The notes under the pieces were generated by a model, which worked only from the letters and a program-made list of their open reading frames with translations, was not told the DNA's origin and searched no databases. Shown here in pieces: positions 7,997-18,537 of a stretch of 64,000 bases of DNA; positions within the stretch are counted from its first letter, which is position 1; each line of letters begins with the position of its first letter. This DNA is from Campylobacter concisus. GTDB taxonomy: Bacteria > Campylobacterota > Campylobacteria > Campylobacterales > Campylobacteraceae. The stretch covers positions 620,001 through 684,000 of the forward strand of contig NZ_CP060707.1 in the NCBI RefSeq assembly GCF_003048675.2. Direction: 5' to 3'. The position numbers and the translations under genes are program-made.

Positions 7997-9787
7997 ATGA
8001 AAAACATTAGAAATTTTAGCATCATCGCTCATATCGACCACGGCAAAAGCACGCTTGCTGACCGTCTCATTCAGGAGTGTGGCGCTGTTAGCGACCGTGA
8101 GATGAGCTCGCAGATCATGGATACGATGGATATAGAAAAAGAGCGTGGCATTACGATCAAAGCCCAATCTGTCCGCCTAAACTACGCACTAAATGGGCAA
8201 AATTTTGTTCTAAATTTGATAGACACCCCAGGACACGTTGATTTTAGCTACGAGGTGAGCCGCTCTTTGGCTAGTTGCGAGGGCGCACTACTTGTCGTGG
8301 ATGCTTCTCAGGGCGTGGAGGCGCAAACCATCGCAAACGTCTATATCGCACTTGAAAATAACCTAGAGATCATCCCAGTCATCAATAAGATCGACCTACC
8401 AGCGGCTGACCCTGCTAGGGTAAAAGACGAGATCGAGCACATCATCGGACTTGACTGCTCAGGAGCTATCGAAGTGAGCGCAAAAACAGGCGTTGGCATA
8501 AAAGAGCTGCTTGAAGCGATCATCATGAGGATCCCTGCACCAAATGGCGATGCTAGCAAGCCTACAAAGGCGCTCATTTACGATAGTTGGTTTGACAACT
8601 ATCTTGGCGCGCTTGCTCTTGTGCGCGTTTATGATGGTGTAATTTCAAAAAATGATGAAATTTTGGTCATGGGCACGGGCAAAAAACATATCGTGCTTGA
8701 CCTTATGTACCCAAATCCGATCGCACCGATCAAGACTAAAACGCTTAGCGCTGGCGAGGTTGGTATCGTTGTTTTGGGGCTTAAAAACGTTAGCGACGTG
8801 CAAGTTGGAGATACGATAACGCGGTCAAGAAATCCCTTAAAAGAGCCAGTTGGCGGCTTTGAGAGGGCTAAGCCGTTTGTATTTGCGGGACTTTATCCTA
8901 TTGAAACTGATAAATTTGAAGATCTGCGTGACGCTCTGGATAAGCTAAAGCTAAATGACAGCTCCATTAGTTATGAGCCAGAGACCTCGGTCGCACTTGG
9001 ATTTGGCTTTAGGGTTGGTTTTTTGGGTCTTCTTCATATGGAGGTCGTCAAAGAGAGGCTGGAGCGTGAGTTTGACCTTGATCTCATCGCCACAGCGCCG
9101 ACTGTGACTTATGAAGTCATCCAAACTGATGGGCTAAATTTAAAAATTCAAAACCCAAGCCAGCTACCACCAGTCAATAAAATAGACTCTATCCTTGAGC
9201 CATACGTGAAGGCCACTATCATCACGCCAAGCGAGTTTTTGGGCAACATCATCACGCTTTTGAACAACCGCCGTGGCATACAAACAAAGATGGACTACAT
9301 TACGACTGACCGCGTATTACTCGAGTATGACATACCGATGAATGAGATCGTGATGGACTTTTATGACAAGCTAAAATCAAGCACCAAAGGCTACGCGAGC
9401 TTTGACTACGAGCCTAGCGACTACCGCGTGGGTGATCTAGTAAAGCTTGATGTAAAAGTAGCTGGCGAAACGGTCGATGCGCTCTCTATCATCGTGCCTG
9501 AGAGCAAGGCGCAGACAAAGGGCAGGGACTTTGTAAAGGCGATGAAAGAGATCGTGCCACGTCAGCTCTTTGAGGTGGCGATACAAGCGAGTATCGGCAA
9601 CAAAATCATAGCTCGTGAAACCGTAAAATCAATGGGTAAAAACGTCACAGCCAAGTGCTACGGCGGCGATATCACTCGTAAGAGGAAGTTGCTTGAGAAG
9701 CAAAAAGAGGGTAAGAAGAGGATGAAGGCGATAGGAAAGGTAAATTTGCCGCAAGAAGCCTTTTTGAGCGTTTTAAAAATAGACTAA
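7997..9787 (+). CDS. lepA: Translation elongation factor 4 (LepA)
   Basis: A ribosome-associated GTPase that acts on stalled or mis-translocated ribosomes and in subunit biogenesis. Its 596 residues match the family. G motifs: AHIDHGKST (G1), DTPGHVDF (G3), NKIDLP (G4) and a VSAKTG G5. Switch I contains [11 protein letters not shown]. The LepA-specific C-terminal domain is present, with [16 protein letters not shown] at the end. It appears monocistronic, followed by a nested inverted repeat. Confidence 0.97.
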   Translation: MKNIRNFSIIAHIDHGKSTLADRLIQECGAVSDREMSSQIMDTMDIEKERGITIKAQSVRLNYALNGQNFVLNLIDTPGHVDFSYEVSRSLASCEGALLVVDASQGVEAQTIANVYIALENNLEIIPVINKIDLPAADPARVKDEIEHIIGLDCSGAIEVSAKTGVGIKELLEAIIMRIPAPNGDASKPTKALIYDSWFDNYLGALALVRVYDGVISKNDEILVMGTGKKHIVLDLMYPNPIAPIKTKTLSAGEVGIVVLGLKNVSDVQVGDTITRSRNPLKEPVGGFERAKPFVFAGLYPIETDKFEDLRDALDKLKLNDSSISYEPETSVALGFGFRVGFLGLLHMEVVKERLEREFDLDLIATAPTVTYEVIQTDGLNLKIQNPSQLPPVNKIDSILEPYVKATIITPSEFLGNIITLLNNRRGIQTKMDYITTDRVLLEYDIPMNEIVMDFYDKLKSSTKGYASFDYEPSDYRVGDLVKLDVKVAGETVDALSIIVPESKAQTKGRDFVKAMKEIVPRQLFEVAIQASIGNKIIARETVKSMGKNVTAKCYGGDITRKRKLLEKQKEGKKRMKAIGKVNLPQEAFLSVLKID

Positions 9788-9821
9788 TGCGTTGTCTCGC
9801 TTTGTCATACTTCGTTGTGAC

Positions 9822-9872
9822 TAAAATTTACTCGGTCATTACCTGCCATGGTAACTCCCGTCGTAAATTTTA
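9822..9872. repeat. Nested inverted repeat downstream of lepA
   Basis: An outer stem TAAAATTTAC (9822-9831) with GTAAATTTTA (9863-9872) encloses an inner stem TTACC/GGTAA around 9839-9854. It lies 35 bases after lepA in a 195-base gap. It could terminate lepA transcription, though no T run follows, or be a mobile-type palindrome related in style to the repeats elsewhere in the window. Confidence 0.5.
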
Positions 9873-9982
9873 CCCACGCCTCGTCTGACTTTGCGATACT
9901 GCCGCAGCAAGGATCTTATTTTGGCAAATAGGTTTTTGATTAAATTTAAAATGCTAAATTTACGTGAAATTAAGGAAGCATC

Positions 9983-10213
9983 ATGCCATTTGTGAAAATT
10001 TGCGTGACAAAAGAGAATGATAGCCCAAGTGTGGAGCAAAAAGAGAAGATGATAAGCGGAGTTACAAAACTAATAAGCGAAATTTTAGGTAGAAGCGCTC
10101 AAAATACCGTTGTCATTATCGATGAGATCGATACGAACAACTACGGCATCGCTGGCGAGAGCGTGAAAAATCTCCGCAAAAAACAAAAAGAGCAAAAGGA
10201 AGTGAAATGCTAA
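9983..10213 (+). CDS. 4-oxalocrotonate tautomerase family protein
   Basis: A 76-residue protein of the tautomerase superfamily. After removal of Met the N-terminus is Pro (MPFVKICVT), the catalytic base of the family. Helix SPSVEQKEKMISGVTKLISEILG and the strand NTVVIIDEI follow the usual beta-alpha-beta order. The C-terminus (KNLRKKQKEQKEVKC) is basic and longer than in minimal 62-residue members. AAGGAAGC precedes the ATG. It overlaps the following lipoprotein gene by seven bases. The physiological substrate is unknown. Confidence 0.82.
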   Translation: MPFVKICVTKENDSPSVEQKEKMISGVTKLISEILGRSAQNTVVIIDEIDTNNYGIAGESVKNLRKKQKEQKEVKC

Positions 10214-10929
10214 GAGCGACATTATTAGCAATTTTTGCAGCCGTCTTTCTAACTGGCTGCGTGGCAAAAGCTAGCCTTTGTCTATCGTGCGAGGGCATAG
10301 ACGGCGTGCAAAGTGCAAGCATAAGTAGCGAAGATAAGACCTATTTTGAAGAGGTTATGAGGATCCCAGCTGACTGCAGCGCTTGCAGGGGCAGGGGCGA
10401 TGGCGTCTTTATAAATGGCGTCAAGTATAGAAGCGACGTGGCGATAAATTGCTGCTTGGAAAAAAATATGATCGACATAAATGTTGGGCTAAAAAAGGTA
10501 TATTTTCATAGGATCGTGGATGCTAGAAGCAGCGCAAGGTCGATTTATTACACAAGAGAAGATGGTAGTGGCGTAGTCTTTAACTCAAACCCACGCCTTG
10601 AAGTGCTCTTTTATATGTTTTTAAAACGTGAGCTAAATTCGCGTGGCATCGTGGTCGTGGATACGCAAACATCGCCTTATACATATAGGCTTGATTTTAG
10701 ATTTGACGAGCTTAGAGGCACTTACTCAAGAAGCTCAGAAATTTTAAACGGACATCTATACGGCGAGCTCGTGCTTTCAGATATAAATTTCAAAAAACGA
10801 ATTCCTATCTCGACTAGACACCACGTGGAGGAGCTTGAGGCGTCAAAAAGTGGTCAGTTTGACTTCTTTATCGCGCTTTTAGTCAAGCAAGCTGCCATAA
10901 AAGTGGCTGATGAGATCACTAAACTTTGA
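10207..10929 (+). CDS. Predicted lipoprotein
   Basis: A 240-residue protein with a type II signal: MLRATLLAIFAAVFLTGC, lipobox LTGC with the lipidated Cys at residue 18. The N-terminal third is unusually cysteine-rich (SLCLSCEG, CSACRGRGDG, NCCLEK), which may mean a metal site or disulfides. The C-terminal part (LKRELNSRGIVVVD onwards) resembles the fold of YajG/LptE-like outer-membrane lipoproteins and the downstream neighbour. AAGGAAG lies before the ATG. No specific function is recognised. Confidence 0.7.
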   Translation: MLRATLLAIFAAVFLTGCVAKASLCLSCEGIDGVQSASISSEDKTYFEEVMRIPADCSACRGRGDGVFINGVKYRSDVAINCCLEKNMIDINVGLKKVYFHRIVDARSSARSIYYTREDGSGVVFNSNPRLEVLFYMFLKRELNSRGIVVVDTQTSPYTYRLDFRFDELRGTYSRSSEILNGHLYGELVLSDINFKKRIPISTRHHVEELEASKSGQFDFFIALLVKQAAIKVADEITKL

Positions 10930-10939
10930 AAGGAAAAAT

Positions 10940-11497
10940 ATGAGTAAATTTAAATTTCTAGCTATCTTTGGACTTTTTGTCCTATTTTTGAGCGGTTGTG
11001 CGCCTACTCAGACAGTAGTTGCCTTCGATCCTTACAAAACTGCTGCAAGTCAGCAAGCTAACGGCCTTGAAGTCTATATAAGCGCGGTGCATGATAATCG
11101 CAAAAACAAAAGCACTATTGCAACTATAACCGATGGTAGAGGCACTGTAAAAGAGTATGTCGTGCTTCAAAACGATCTTGCGACTTACTTTAGCGACTCT
11201 CTTAAAAGAGAGCTTGCAGCACGTGGCGCAAATGTAAATGGCATGGGTGGCGTTGTGGTTGAAGTTTTCATAAACGAATTTGAAGCAAATATGAGCGGAT
11301 ATAACAGCGACAACACAAGGGGCAAGATAAAGATCACTCTTAAAATCCAAAAAGGCGATCAAAGCATCATCAAAAATATCTCAAACAACCAAACCAAATT
11401 TGAGCTAGTTCGCACTGGCGGAGCATTTAAGCCATTCTTAACAGACATCATAAATGACGCTGTTAAGCGCTCTGCGATCGCTATCTTAAATAGCTGA
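10940..11497 (+). CDS. Predicted YajG-like lipoprotein
   Basis: A 185-residue lipoprotein with signal MSKFKFLAIFGLFVLFLSGC, lipobox LSGC, Cys at residue 20. The mature part has VYISAVHDNRKNKSTI, a DLATYFSDSLKRELAARG helix and alternating strands, resembling YajG-type lipoproteins; this is a structural guess. The start at 10940 has AAGGA seven bases upstream; a longer frame from 10910 would hide the signal peptide. It shares the LKREL-x2-RG element with the upstream lipoprotein, so the pair may be old duplicates acting together at the outer membrane. Its stop overlaps the next gene (TGATG). Confidence 0.72.
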   Translation: MSKFKFLAIFGLFVLFLSGCAPTQTVVAFDPYKTAASQQANGLEVYISAVHDNRKNKSTIATITDGRGTVKEYVVLQNDLATYFSDSLKRELAARGANVNGMGGVVVEVFINEFEANMSGYNSDNTRGKIKITLKIQKGDQSIIKNISNNQTKFELVRTGGAFKPFLTDIINDAVKRSAIAILNS

Positions 11498-12066
11498 TGT
11501 TTTGTGCGTTTTGCAAGAGCTTTACGCTAAAGACATTTTGTAAAACCTGCTCGCAAATTTTAAGCGAGCCAAGCCCTGTGGCAAGAGAGCTGGAGGGCTT
11601 TAAAATTTATAGCTTTTACGGCTACTCTGAGATCAAAGAGCTCATCTACTCAAAGCACCAAATGCACGGACTTTTTATCTATAAAAATTTAGCCAAATTT
11701 GCTTTTAAGAAATTTGCTAAAAGCTTTAGCTTTCCAGAGCAAATTTATGCTCTGCCGATAGATGATAGAGTGCATCATGGCTACTCGCACACGGCTATTT
11801 TGGCAAATGAACTTCGTGCTAAAAACCTTAAACCCATCTTTCACGCCCTGCATGCGACAAGCAACGTCAGCTACAGCGGCAAGGATCTTAAATTTAGACA
11901 AAACAATCCAAGAAATTTTAAAATTTTAAAAAAGATCACGGCGCCAGTTATCTTGATAGATGACATCGTAACCACTGGCACAACGATACTAGAAGCTAGA
12001 GATACGCTCCAAAAAGCAGGCGTTGATGTGCTTTTTGCGCTTGTTTTAGCAGATGCTAGAAACTAA
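11497..12066 (+). CDS. ComF family phosphoribosyltransferase-like protein
   Basis: A 189-residue ComF/GntX-type protein. The N-terminus has a four-cysteine zinc-ribbon-like element (C3, C6, C15, C18), and the C-terminus has the PRPP-binding signature VILIDDIVTTGTTI. ComF proteins are linked to late steps of DNA uptake in competent bacteria, probably interacting with helicase and PriA, although the enzymatic activity is unproven. Translation is coupled to the upstream lipoprotein by a one-base overlap. A 10-bp stem-loop follows. Confidence 0.8.
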   Translation: MFCAFCKSFTLKTFCKTCSQILSEPSPVARELEGFKIYSFYGYSEIKELIYSKHQMHGLFIYKNLAKFAFKKFAKSFSFPEQIYALPIDDRVHHGYSHTAILANELRAKNLKPIFHALHATSNVSYSGKDLKFRQNNPRNFKILKKITAPVILIDDIVTTGTTILEARDTLQKAGVDVLFALVLADARN

Positions 12067-12072
12067 AATTTA

Positions 12073-12098
12073 TGTGAAATTTGACTTGAAATTTCACA
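12073..12098 (+). terminator. Stem-loop after the comF-like gene
   Basis: TGTGAAATTT (12073-12082) pairs perfectly with AAATTTCACA (12089-12098) around a six-base loop. No T run follows, so it is a possible rather than a classical terminator. Confidence 0.45.
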
Positions 12099-12152
12099 CC
12101 TAAATAATTGTAAATAGCTATTAACCATAAAAATTTTTTGCCGATATAAAGA

Positions 12153-12158
12153 TAAAAT
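12153..12158 (+). promoter_or_regulatory. Probable -10 box of the first chemoreceptor gene
   Basis: TAAAAT lies 22 bases before the chosen ATG at 12181 in an AT-rich intergenic stretch. No -35 is evident. Confidence 0.4.
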
Positions 12159-12180
12159 TTTACACAAAGGGATTTTGTTT

Positions 12181-14160
12181 ATGAAAAAAGCAGCAAACAA
12201 GATTGCACTCATTATCGTGGTGCTTTTAGTTGTCTCGCTTGGCGTGTTTTCAACGGTGAATTACACAAATACCAAGGAGAGGATTTACGATCTAGCAAAG
12301 GAGTCTAAGACTTCATCTTCAAAAGTTTTGCAGTTTTATATGAATGCATTTTTTGAAGACAAGCTTGCAGCCGTTCAAAATTTTGCTAGTTACATCGAGG
12401 CGCATCCGCAAATTTTAGATGACAAAGAGGCTTTAGAAAAAGTGCTGATGAACGCAGCACAGGTTACTGATTTTTCTGAGTTTTACTTTGGTTATGCGGC
12501 TGATGGTGCTGTTTATAACGCTGTGCTTGATGGCAAAGAGCGTAAATTTATGGTTTTTGATCAGAGAAAAAACTATGATGCGAGGATTAAAGGCTGGTAC
12601 AAGGACGCTATTGCAAAAGAGGGCATTATCTTTTCAGCTCCATATACAAGCTCAGCTGGTGGCTTAAATTTAACTATCGCTAAAAAGATAGTTGTTGATG
12701 GCAAGGTTGTTGGTGTCTTTGGCGTGGATATGGGCATAGATAAGCTTGACAATGAGCTTAATAAGATAAAACCAACTCCAAGTAGCGCGATAGCTTTATT
12801 TGATCTAGAGCATAAAAAGATAATTCATTTTGTTCATAAGGATCTTGTTTTATCTGATGCTAGCGAAGCTATGAAGATCATTGACGACTACTCAAACGAG
12901 TATAAGAAAAATGGAGATAAAACATTTACTTACAATCTTAGAGGCACAGAGAGGCTTCTTGCTTGCGAGCTTTACGATCAAGCAAACTGGCTTGTGTGCT
13001 CTGCAAACTCTTGGAGCGATTATGACGCAAGCCTTAGCAAAACACTTGTCTCACAAGTCATCTCATCAGTTATATTTATAATAGTCATCGTAGCGCTTCT
13101 TATATTTATCGTTAGCAGATCGCTTAAGCCACTCTCAAAGATATCTGATTCGCTTATTTCGTTCTTTAAATTTCTAAACTACGAGATCAAAGAGCCAGTT
13201 AAGTCAAATATCGTTTCTAAAGATGAATTTGGCGTTATGTCTTCTCTTATAAACGAAAACATCCAAAAGATCCAAACATCTAAAGAAAAAGAAAACACCT
13301 TCATCCAAAAAGCCAACACCTTTGTAAATGAGATAAAAGATGGTAACTATGAAGCAAGCTTAGAAGCTGATACTAATAACCCAGCTCTAAATCAACTAAA
13401 AAGCACATTTAAAGATCTACAACTTGCTCTTAAAAATGCAATATCAAGTAATGGTAAAGATGTACTTGATCTACTAAACACTTATAAAAACCAAGACTTT
13501 ACAAAAAGACTTGATGATGATGGTAAGATAGCAAGTGGTATAAACTCTCTAGGCATAGAAATATCTAAAATGCTAAATGACAATCTAAACCAAGCTCAAG
13601 TACTAGAAGAAAAAGCTAAACTTCTAGCAAGCTCAGTTTCTAAAGTAGCAAGCTCAGCAAACACTCAAGCAAATAGCTTACAAGAAAGTGCTGCTGCAGT
13701 TGAACAAATGTCTAGCTCAATGAATGCCATCTCTCAAAAGACAGCTGATGTTATAAGACAATCAGATGAAATTAAAAACATCATAACTATCATTAGAGAT
13801 ATAGCAGATCAAACAAACCTTCTAGCTCTTAATGCTGCAATTGAAGCTGCACGTGCAGGAGAACATGGTAGAGGATTTGCCGTTGTTGCTGATGAAGTAA
13901 GAAAGCTAGCTGAGAGAACTCAAAAATCTCTAGGTGAGATAGAAGCAAATACAAATGTATTAGCTCAATCAATAAATGAGATGAGTGAATCAATCAAAGA
14001 GCAAAGTGAAGGCATAAATATGATAAATCAATCAGTTGCTCAAATAGATCATCTAACAAAAGAGAATGTGGTAGTTGCTAACCAAGCTAATGAAGTCACA
14101 TCAGAAGTAGATGAGATGGCTAAAGCTATAGTTGAAGAGGTTAGGAAGAAGAGGTTTTAA
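12181..14160 (+). CDS. Methyl-accepting chemotaxis protein with a periplasmic Cache domain
   Basis: A 659-residue chemoreceptor. TM1 is at about residues 8-28; the periplasmic part to about residue 290 is a double Cache domain ([48 protein letters not shown]); TM2 follows, then a HAMP-like linker and a long signalling coiled coil. The hairpin tip has the conserved [20 protein letters not shown] core. The ATG is preceded by AAAGGGA; a TTG two codons earlier is less likely. Residues encoded at 13675-14073 are identical to those of the second chemoreceptor (22045-23994). The ligand cannot be read from sequence. Confidence 0.93.
   Translation: MKKAANKIALIIVVLLVVSLGVFSTVNYTNTKERIYDLAKESKTSSSKVLQFYMNAFFEDKLAAVQNFASYIEAHPQILDDKEALEKVLMNAAQVTDFSEFYFGYAADGAVYNAVLDGKERKFMVFDQRKNYDARIKGWYKDAIAKEGIIFSAPYTSSAGGLNLTIAKKIVVDGKVVGVFGVDMGIDKLDNELNKIKPTPSSAIALFDLEHKKIIHFVHKDLVLSDASEAMKIIDDYSNEYKKNGDKTFTYNLRGTERLLACELYDQANWLVCSANSWSDYDASLSKTLVSQVISSVIFIIVIVALLIFIVSRSLKPLSKISDSLISFFKFLNYEIKEPVKSNIVSKDEFGVMSSLINENIQKIQTSKEKENTFIQKANTFVNEIKDGNYEASLEADTNNPALNQLKSTFKDLQLALKNAISSNGKDVLDLLNTYKNQDFTKRLDDDGKIASGINSLGIEISKMLNDNLNQAQVLEEKAKLLASSVSKVASSANTQANSLQESAAAVEQMSSSMNAISQKTADVIRQSDEIKNIITIIRDIADQTNLLALNAAIEAARAGEHGRGFAVVADEVRKLAERTQKSLGEIEANTNVLAQSINEMSESIKEQSEGINMINQSVAQIDHLTKENVVVANQANEVTSEVDEMAKAIVEEVRKKRF
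13675..14073 (+). repeat. Inverted repeat arm 1: identical chemoreceptor signalling core
   Basis: This stretch encodes 133 residues identical to those encoded on the minus strand at 22132-22530. At DNA level there are stretches of more than 100 identical bases (for example the region around [12 protein letters not shown] to ADQTNLL) separated by clusters of silent changes. The two arms face each other across about 8.06 kb containing the nap operon. Confidence 0.85.
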
Positions 14161-14224
14161 CTTCTTAATAAACAAACTTAAATTTGTTTAAACAAGACTA
14201 CAAAACAAATTATAAATTTTATTA

Positions 14225-14602
14225 TTAAGGGGGAAGAGGCTTGAATTACGGTCTGCTTGCAGTTGCGAGCCTGCGAAGCAAAAGAGCTCCCTTCCCCCTT
14301 AACAAATCCTCCAACCCCTACGACGTTCAAGGTGCATGCAATGGTGCTGAAGCACTGCATGCGTTTTATGACAAAGAAACTTCAAGTAAATTTTAAAATT
14401 TCATGAACGAGTAATTTCGGCTCTAAAATTTGAGCTAAGAGGTAAGCGAAGCCAAATTTTAGTAGTCAATTCTTGCGAGTGAGTGAAAGTTTAAAATTTG
14501 CTTTTAGATATAAATTTATTAAAAGGGAGACAAGGGGGCTTAAACTACGCTCTGCTTGCAGTTGCGAGCTAGTGAAGCAAAGCCCGTCTCCTTATCCCTT
14601 TT
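14225..14602 (-). repeat. Modular intergenic repeat array A (minus orientation)
   Basis: Four palindromic modules lie between the first chemoreceptor and napA. Read on the minus strand they are: module II (14602-14519), module III (14500-14387), module I (14362-14334) and module II long form (14302-14225). Module II here has a perfect 12-bp stem (14225-14236 with 14291-14302) around a second small hairpin. Module I is the GCATGCA...TGCATGC hairpin. Module III has near-palindromic AAATTTTAAAAT-type ends. The same modules recur at 21663-21910 and 28796-29760 in matching cyclic order. Confidence 0.75.
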
Positions 14603-14986
14603 TATCCTCTTTCACCGGGTTTATGCTTGAGGAGGGCTTTAAATTAATCTATAAAAATAATTAAGATATTTAATAAATTACACTATTTACCAAATAAAAC
14701 ATAATTTTCATCCTATTATATGTGTTACATTTCTACTCAGCTATTTAAATAAATTATAATTTATTTTTTAAGATTTACTTGTAAAATCCCCATAAATATG
14801 TAGAAAAATTGCTTTAAACTATCACATCATCTCTTTTATCAAGGGCTATTTATATAAATTTTCTTAAACTAATATGTAATTTTATATTTTAAGTTTATTA
14901 AAAATTTTATCTATGTAAATCAGGGGTAAATAAGTTTAATGAGGATAATATCTATTAAATTTGTTTAAATCTTTTAAGGAGAAAAA
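14603..14986 (+). promoter_or_regulatory. AT-rich leader region of the nap operon
   Basis: These 384 bases hold no credible gene. The stretch is very AT-rich. It includes a perfect 16-base palindrome, ATAAATTATAATTTAT, at 14749-14764, with an embedded TATAAT. The promoter and regulator sites of nap must lie here, but no FNR- or NarL-type site can be recognised with confidence. AAGGAG before the ATG at 14987 is a strong ribosome site. Confidence 0.4.
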
Positions 14987-17767
14987 ATGAATCGACGAGA
15001 TTTCATCAAAAGTGCTGCAGCTAGTGCTGCTTGTGCTAGTGCCGGTATCGCTGTGCCAAGCTCGCTAAGTGCGGCAAATGAAGCTGAAAAAGGCTGGCGT
15101 TGGGATAAGGCTGCCTGTAGATTTTGTGGAACCGGATGTGGCATCATGGTTGCTACAAAAGAGGGCAAGATAGTAGCCGTAAAAGGCGATCCAGAAGCAC
15201 CAGTAAATCGCGGTCTAAACTGCATCAAAGGCTACTTTAACGCTAAGATCATGTACGGCGAAGATAGGATCACTCATCCACTTTTGCGCGTAAATGAAAA
15301 GGGCGAATTTGACAAAAAAGGCAAATTTAAGCAAGTAAGCTGGAAGCAAGCATTTGACGTGATGGAAGCTCAGTTTAGAAAGACTTATAACGAGCTTGGA
15401 CCTCACGGTATCGGCGTGCTTGGCTCTGGTCAATACACAATCCCAGAGGGCTACGCAGCAGTTAAGCTTATAAAGGGCGGCTTTAGAAGCAACAGCATCG
15501 ATCCAAACGCAAGACACTGTATGGCAAGTGCGGTTGTTGGCTTTATGCAAGTTTTTGGTATCGATGAGCCAGCAGGCTGCTTTGATGACATCGAGCTAAC
15601 AGATACCATCATAGCTTGGGGAGCAAATATGGCTGAGATGCACCCGATCCTTTGGGCACGCGTGAGCGATAGAAAGCTTAGTGATCCTGATAGAGTAAAG
15701 GTTGTAAATTTAAGCACCTACTCAACTAGAACATCAAATTTAGCCGATATCGAGATCATTTTTGCTCCGTCATCTGACCTTGCTATCTGGAACTACATCG
15801 CTCGTGAGATAGTCTATAATCACCCTGAGATGATCGATGAAGAATTTGTTAAAAAACACTGTGTCTTCACAACTGGTCCAGCTGACATCGGATATGGCTT
15901 ACGTCCAGACATCCACCACAAAAAATATGCTCCAAGCGAGCTAGACACCGCAGCGACTGAGAAGTCAAAGGTGTTAAGCGAGGCTGAGGGTGTTACACTT
16001 GCATATCTTGGACTAAAAGCTGGCGATACACTAGAAAACAAAAATGCTGCCAAGGCTGATGCACACTGGCAAATAACATTTGAAGAGTTTAAAAAAGCTC
16101 TTGCGCCTTACACACTTGACTTTACAGCTAAGGTAGCAAAAGGCGATCCAAACGAAGATATCAATGAATTTAAGAAAAAACTAAAAGCACTTGCTGATCT
16201 TTACATCGAGAAAAACCGCAAAGTCGTTAGCTTCTGGACTATGGGCTTTAACCAACACCAACGTGGCACATGGGTAAATGAGCAAGCTTATATGGTGCAT
16301 TTCTTGCTCGGCAAGCAAGCACTCCCAGGCTCAGGCGCCTTTTCTCTAACTGGCCAACCAAGTGCGTGCGGAACTGCAAGAGAGGTTGGAACATTCGTTC
16401 ACCGCTTACCAGCTGATATGGTCGTCGCTAATCCAAAACACAGAGAGATCACTGAAAAACTTTGGAAACTTCCTGCTGGCACACTAAGCGGCACTCCAGG
16501 CTCACACTATGTAAAAATGATGCGTGATCTTGAAGATGGCAAGGTTAAATTTATCTGGGTTCAAGTAAATAACCCATGGCAAAACACTGCAAACGCAAAC
16601 CACTGGATCAAAGCAGCTCGCGAAATGGACAACTTCATCGTCGTAAGTGACCCTTATCCAGGAATTTCTGCAAAAGTAGCTGACCTTATCCTCCCAACTG
16701 CGATGATCTACGAAAAATGGGGCGCATACGGTAATGCTGAGAGAAGGACACAGCACTGGAGACAGCAAGTGCTCCCTGTTGGCGAAGCGATGCCTGATAT
16801 CTGGCAAATGCTTGAGTTTAGTAAACGCTTTAAGCTAAAAGATGTTTGGGGTGAGAAAAAAGTAAATGACAAAGTGACACTTCCAAGCGTGCTTGAAGCT
16901 GCAAAAGCTATGGGATATAGCGAAGAAGATACGCTATTTGACGTGCTTTTTGCAAATGAAGATGCTAAGAAATTTAGCGCAAATGATCCGATCATGGAAA
17001 ACTACGACAATACAGAAGTCTTTGGCGACAGCAGAAAAGTTATCGGCTCTGATGGTAAAGAATTTAAAGGATATGGATTTTTCATCCACAAATATCTTTG
17101 GGAAGAGTATAGAAAATTTGGCGTTGGTCACGGTCACGACCTAGCTGACTTTGACACTTACCACAGAGTAAGAGGTCTAAGATGGCCGGTAGTTGATGGC
17201 AAAGAGACTCAGTGGAGATTTAACACTAAATTTGACCCATACGCTAAAAAAGCTGCTCCAAATGATAAATTTGCATTCTACGGCAACAAAAACGCAGCCC
17301 TTCCAACAGGCGATCTAAAAGGCGTAAAAAATCAAGAGAAAACTCCTCTTGCAAACAAAGCAAAAATTTTCTTCCGCCCTTACATGGATCCATGCGAGAT
17401 GCCAAGCAAAGATTATCCATTCTGGCTATGTACTGGCCGTGTCCTAGAGCACTGGCATACAGGTACGATGACTATGCGTGTTCCTGAGCTTTATAGAGCC
17501 GTCCCAGAGGCACTTTGCTACATGCACGAAGATGACGCTAAAAAGCTTGGCGTGCTTCAAAATGAGATCGTTTGGGTCGAGTCACGCCGCGGAAAGGTAA
17601 AAGCAAGGGTAGATCTAAAAGGTAGAAATAAGCCGCCAGTAGGTCTTGTTTATGTGCCTTTCTTTGACGAAAACGTATTTATAAATAAAGTCTGCCTTGA
17701 CGCTACTTGCCCGATCTCAAAAGAGACAGACTATAAAAAGTGCGCGGTTAAAATTTACAAGGCATAA
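14987..17767 (+). CDS. napA: Periplasmic nitrate reductase catalytic subunit NapA
   Basis: Reduces nitrate to nitrite in the periplasm with a Mo-bis-MGD cofactor and one [4Fe-4S] cluster. The 926 residues match the long epsilonproteobacterial form. A twin-arginine signal begins the protein ([15 protein letters not shown]). The cluster cysteines are C44, C47, C51 and C79, with the conserved Lys two residues after C79 (NCIKG). The likely Mo-ligand Cys lies in [11 protein letters not shown]-terminal molybdopterin-binding motifs ([17 protein letters not shown]) are present. First gene of napAGHBFLD; NapD guards its signal peptide. Confidence 0.98.
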   Translation: MNRRDFIKSAAASAACASAGIAVPSSLSAANEAEKGWRWDKAACRFCGTGCGIMVATKEGKIVAVKGDPEAPVNRGLNCIKGYFNAKIMYGEDRITHPLLRVNEKGEFDKKGKFKQVSWKQAFDVMEAQFRKTYNELGPHGIGVLGSGQYTIPEGYAAVKLIKGGFRSNSIDPNARHCMASAVVGFMQVFGIDEPAGCFDDIELTDTIIAWGANMAEMHPILWARVSDRKLSDPDRVKVVNLSTYSTRTSNLADIEIIFAPSSDLAIWNYIAREIVYNHPEMIDEEFVKKHCVFTTGPADIGYGLRPDIHHKKYAPSELDTAATEKSKVLSEAEGVTLAYLGLKAGDTLENKNAAKADAHWQITFEEFKKALAPYTLDFTAKVAKGDPNEDINEFKKKLKALADLYIEKNRKVVSFWTMGFNQHQRGTWVNEQAYMVHFLLGKQALPGSGAFSLTGQPSACGTAREVGTFVHRLPADMVVANPKHREITEKLWKLPAGTLSGTPGSHYVKMMRDLEDGKVKFIWVQVNNPWQNTANANHWIKAAREMDNFIVVSDPYPGISAKVADLILPTAMIYEKWGAYGNAERRTQHWRQQVLPVGEAMPDIWQMLEFSKRFKLKDVWGEKKVNDKVTLPSVLEAAKAMGYSEEDTLFDVLFANEDAKKFSANDPIMENYDNTEVFGDSRKVIGSDGKEFKGYGFFIHKYLWEEYRKFGVGHGHDLADFDTYHRVRGLRWPVVDGKETQWRFNTKFDPYAKKAAPNDKFAFYGNKNAALPTGDLKGVKNQEKTPLANKAKIFFRPYMDPCEMPSKDYPFWLCTGRVLEHWHTGTMTMRVPELYRAVPEALCYMHEDDAKKLGVLQNEIVWVESRRGKVKARVDLKGRNKPPVGLVYVPFFDENVFINKVCLDATCPISKETDYKKCAVKIYKA

Positions 17768-17769
17768 AA

Positions 17770-18537
17770 GTGGCTGATATGGAATTTTCAAGTAGGCGTG
17801 AAGCTTTGAAATTTGGAGCTAAGGCAGCGATCTTAGCTCTTGGCGGAGGCTTTGTGTGGTCACTTAGTGCCAAAGCCTCACCGCTTATACTTCTTAGACC
17901 GCCTGGTGCGAAAGCAGAGGAGCAGTTTTTAAAGAGCTGTATCAAATGCGGGCTTTGTGTAGAGGCCTGTCCATTTGATACGCTAAAACTCGCTACTCTT
18001 GAAGATGGTATAAGTGTCGGTACGCCTTATTTTGAGCCTAGAAAAATTCCTTGTCATATGTGCGAGCATATCCCTTGCGTGCCAGCCTGTCCGACTGGGG
18101 CACTGGACGCAAATTTAGTTAGCACAGCTGGCAAACTAGACATAAATAAAGCCAAAATGGGCGTTGCAGTGGTCGATATGAAAAACTGCGTGGCATACTG
18201 GGGCATACAGTGCGATGCTTGCTACAGATCCTGTCCGCTCATAGATAAGGCCTTGTATCTTGAGTATCGCCGCAACGAAAGGACGCAAAAGCATGCATTT
18301 TTACTCCCAGTAGTTGATAGCGATATCTGCACAGGATGCGGCGTATGCGAACGAGCCTGTATCACCGAAAAAGCAGCCATTACTGTGCTAAACCGTGAGG
18401 TTGTGCTTGGTAAAGTTGGCGATAACTACGTCAAAGGCTGGATAAAAGAAGATGAAAGGCGCGTGGATGATGCCAACAGCAAGATAAAGCTCGACATCAA
18501 AAAGGCGACTGACTATCTAAATGGCGGTGAGCTATGA
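17770..18537 (+). CDS. napG: Ferredoxin-type quinol dehydrogenase component NapG
   Basis: A 255-residue periplasmic iron-sulfur protein which, with NapH, passes electrons from menaquinol toward NapB and NapA. A twin-arginine-like signal is seen (SSRREALKFGAKAAILALGGG). Four cysteine clusters follow: CIKCGLCVEACP, CHMCEHIPCVPACP, CDACYRSCP and CTGCGVCERAC, enough for four [4Fe-4S] centres. The GTG at 17770, two bases after napA, is preceded by AAGGC; an ATG at 17779 is the alternative. No napC is present, so NapGH is the likely electron entry. Confidence 0.95.
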   Translation: MADMEFSSRREALKFGAKAAILALGGGFVWSLSAKASPLILLRPPGAKAEEQFLKSCIKCGLCVEACPFDTLKLATLEDGISVGTPYFEPRKIPCHMCEHIPCVPACPTGALDANLVSTAGKLDINKAKMGVAVVDMKNCVAYWGIQCDACYRSCPLIDKALYLEYRRNERTQKHAFLLPVVDSDICTGCGVCERACITEKAAITVLNREVVLGKVGDNYVKGWIKEDERRVDDANSKIKLDIKKATDYLNGGEL

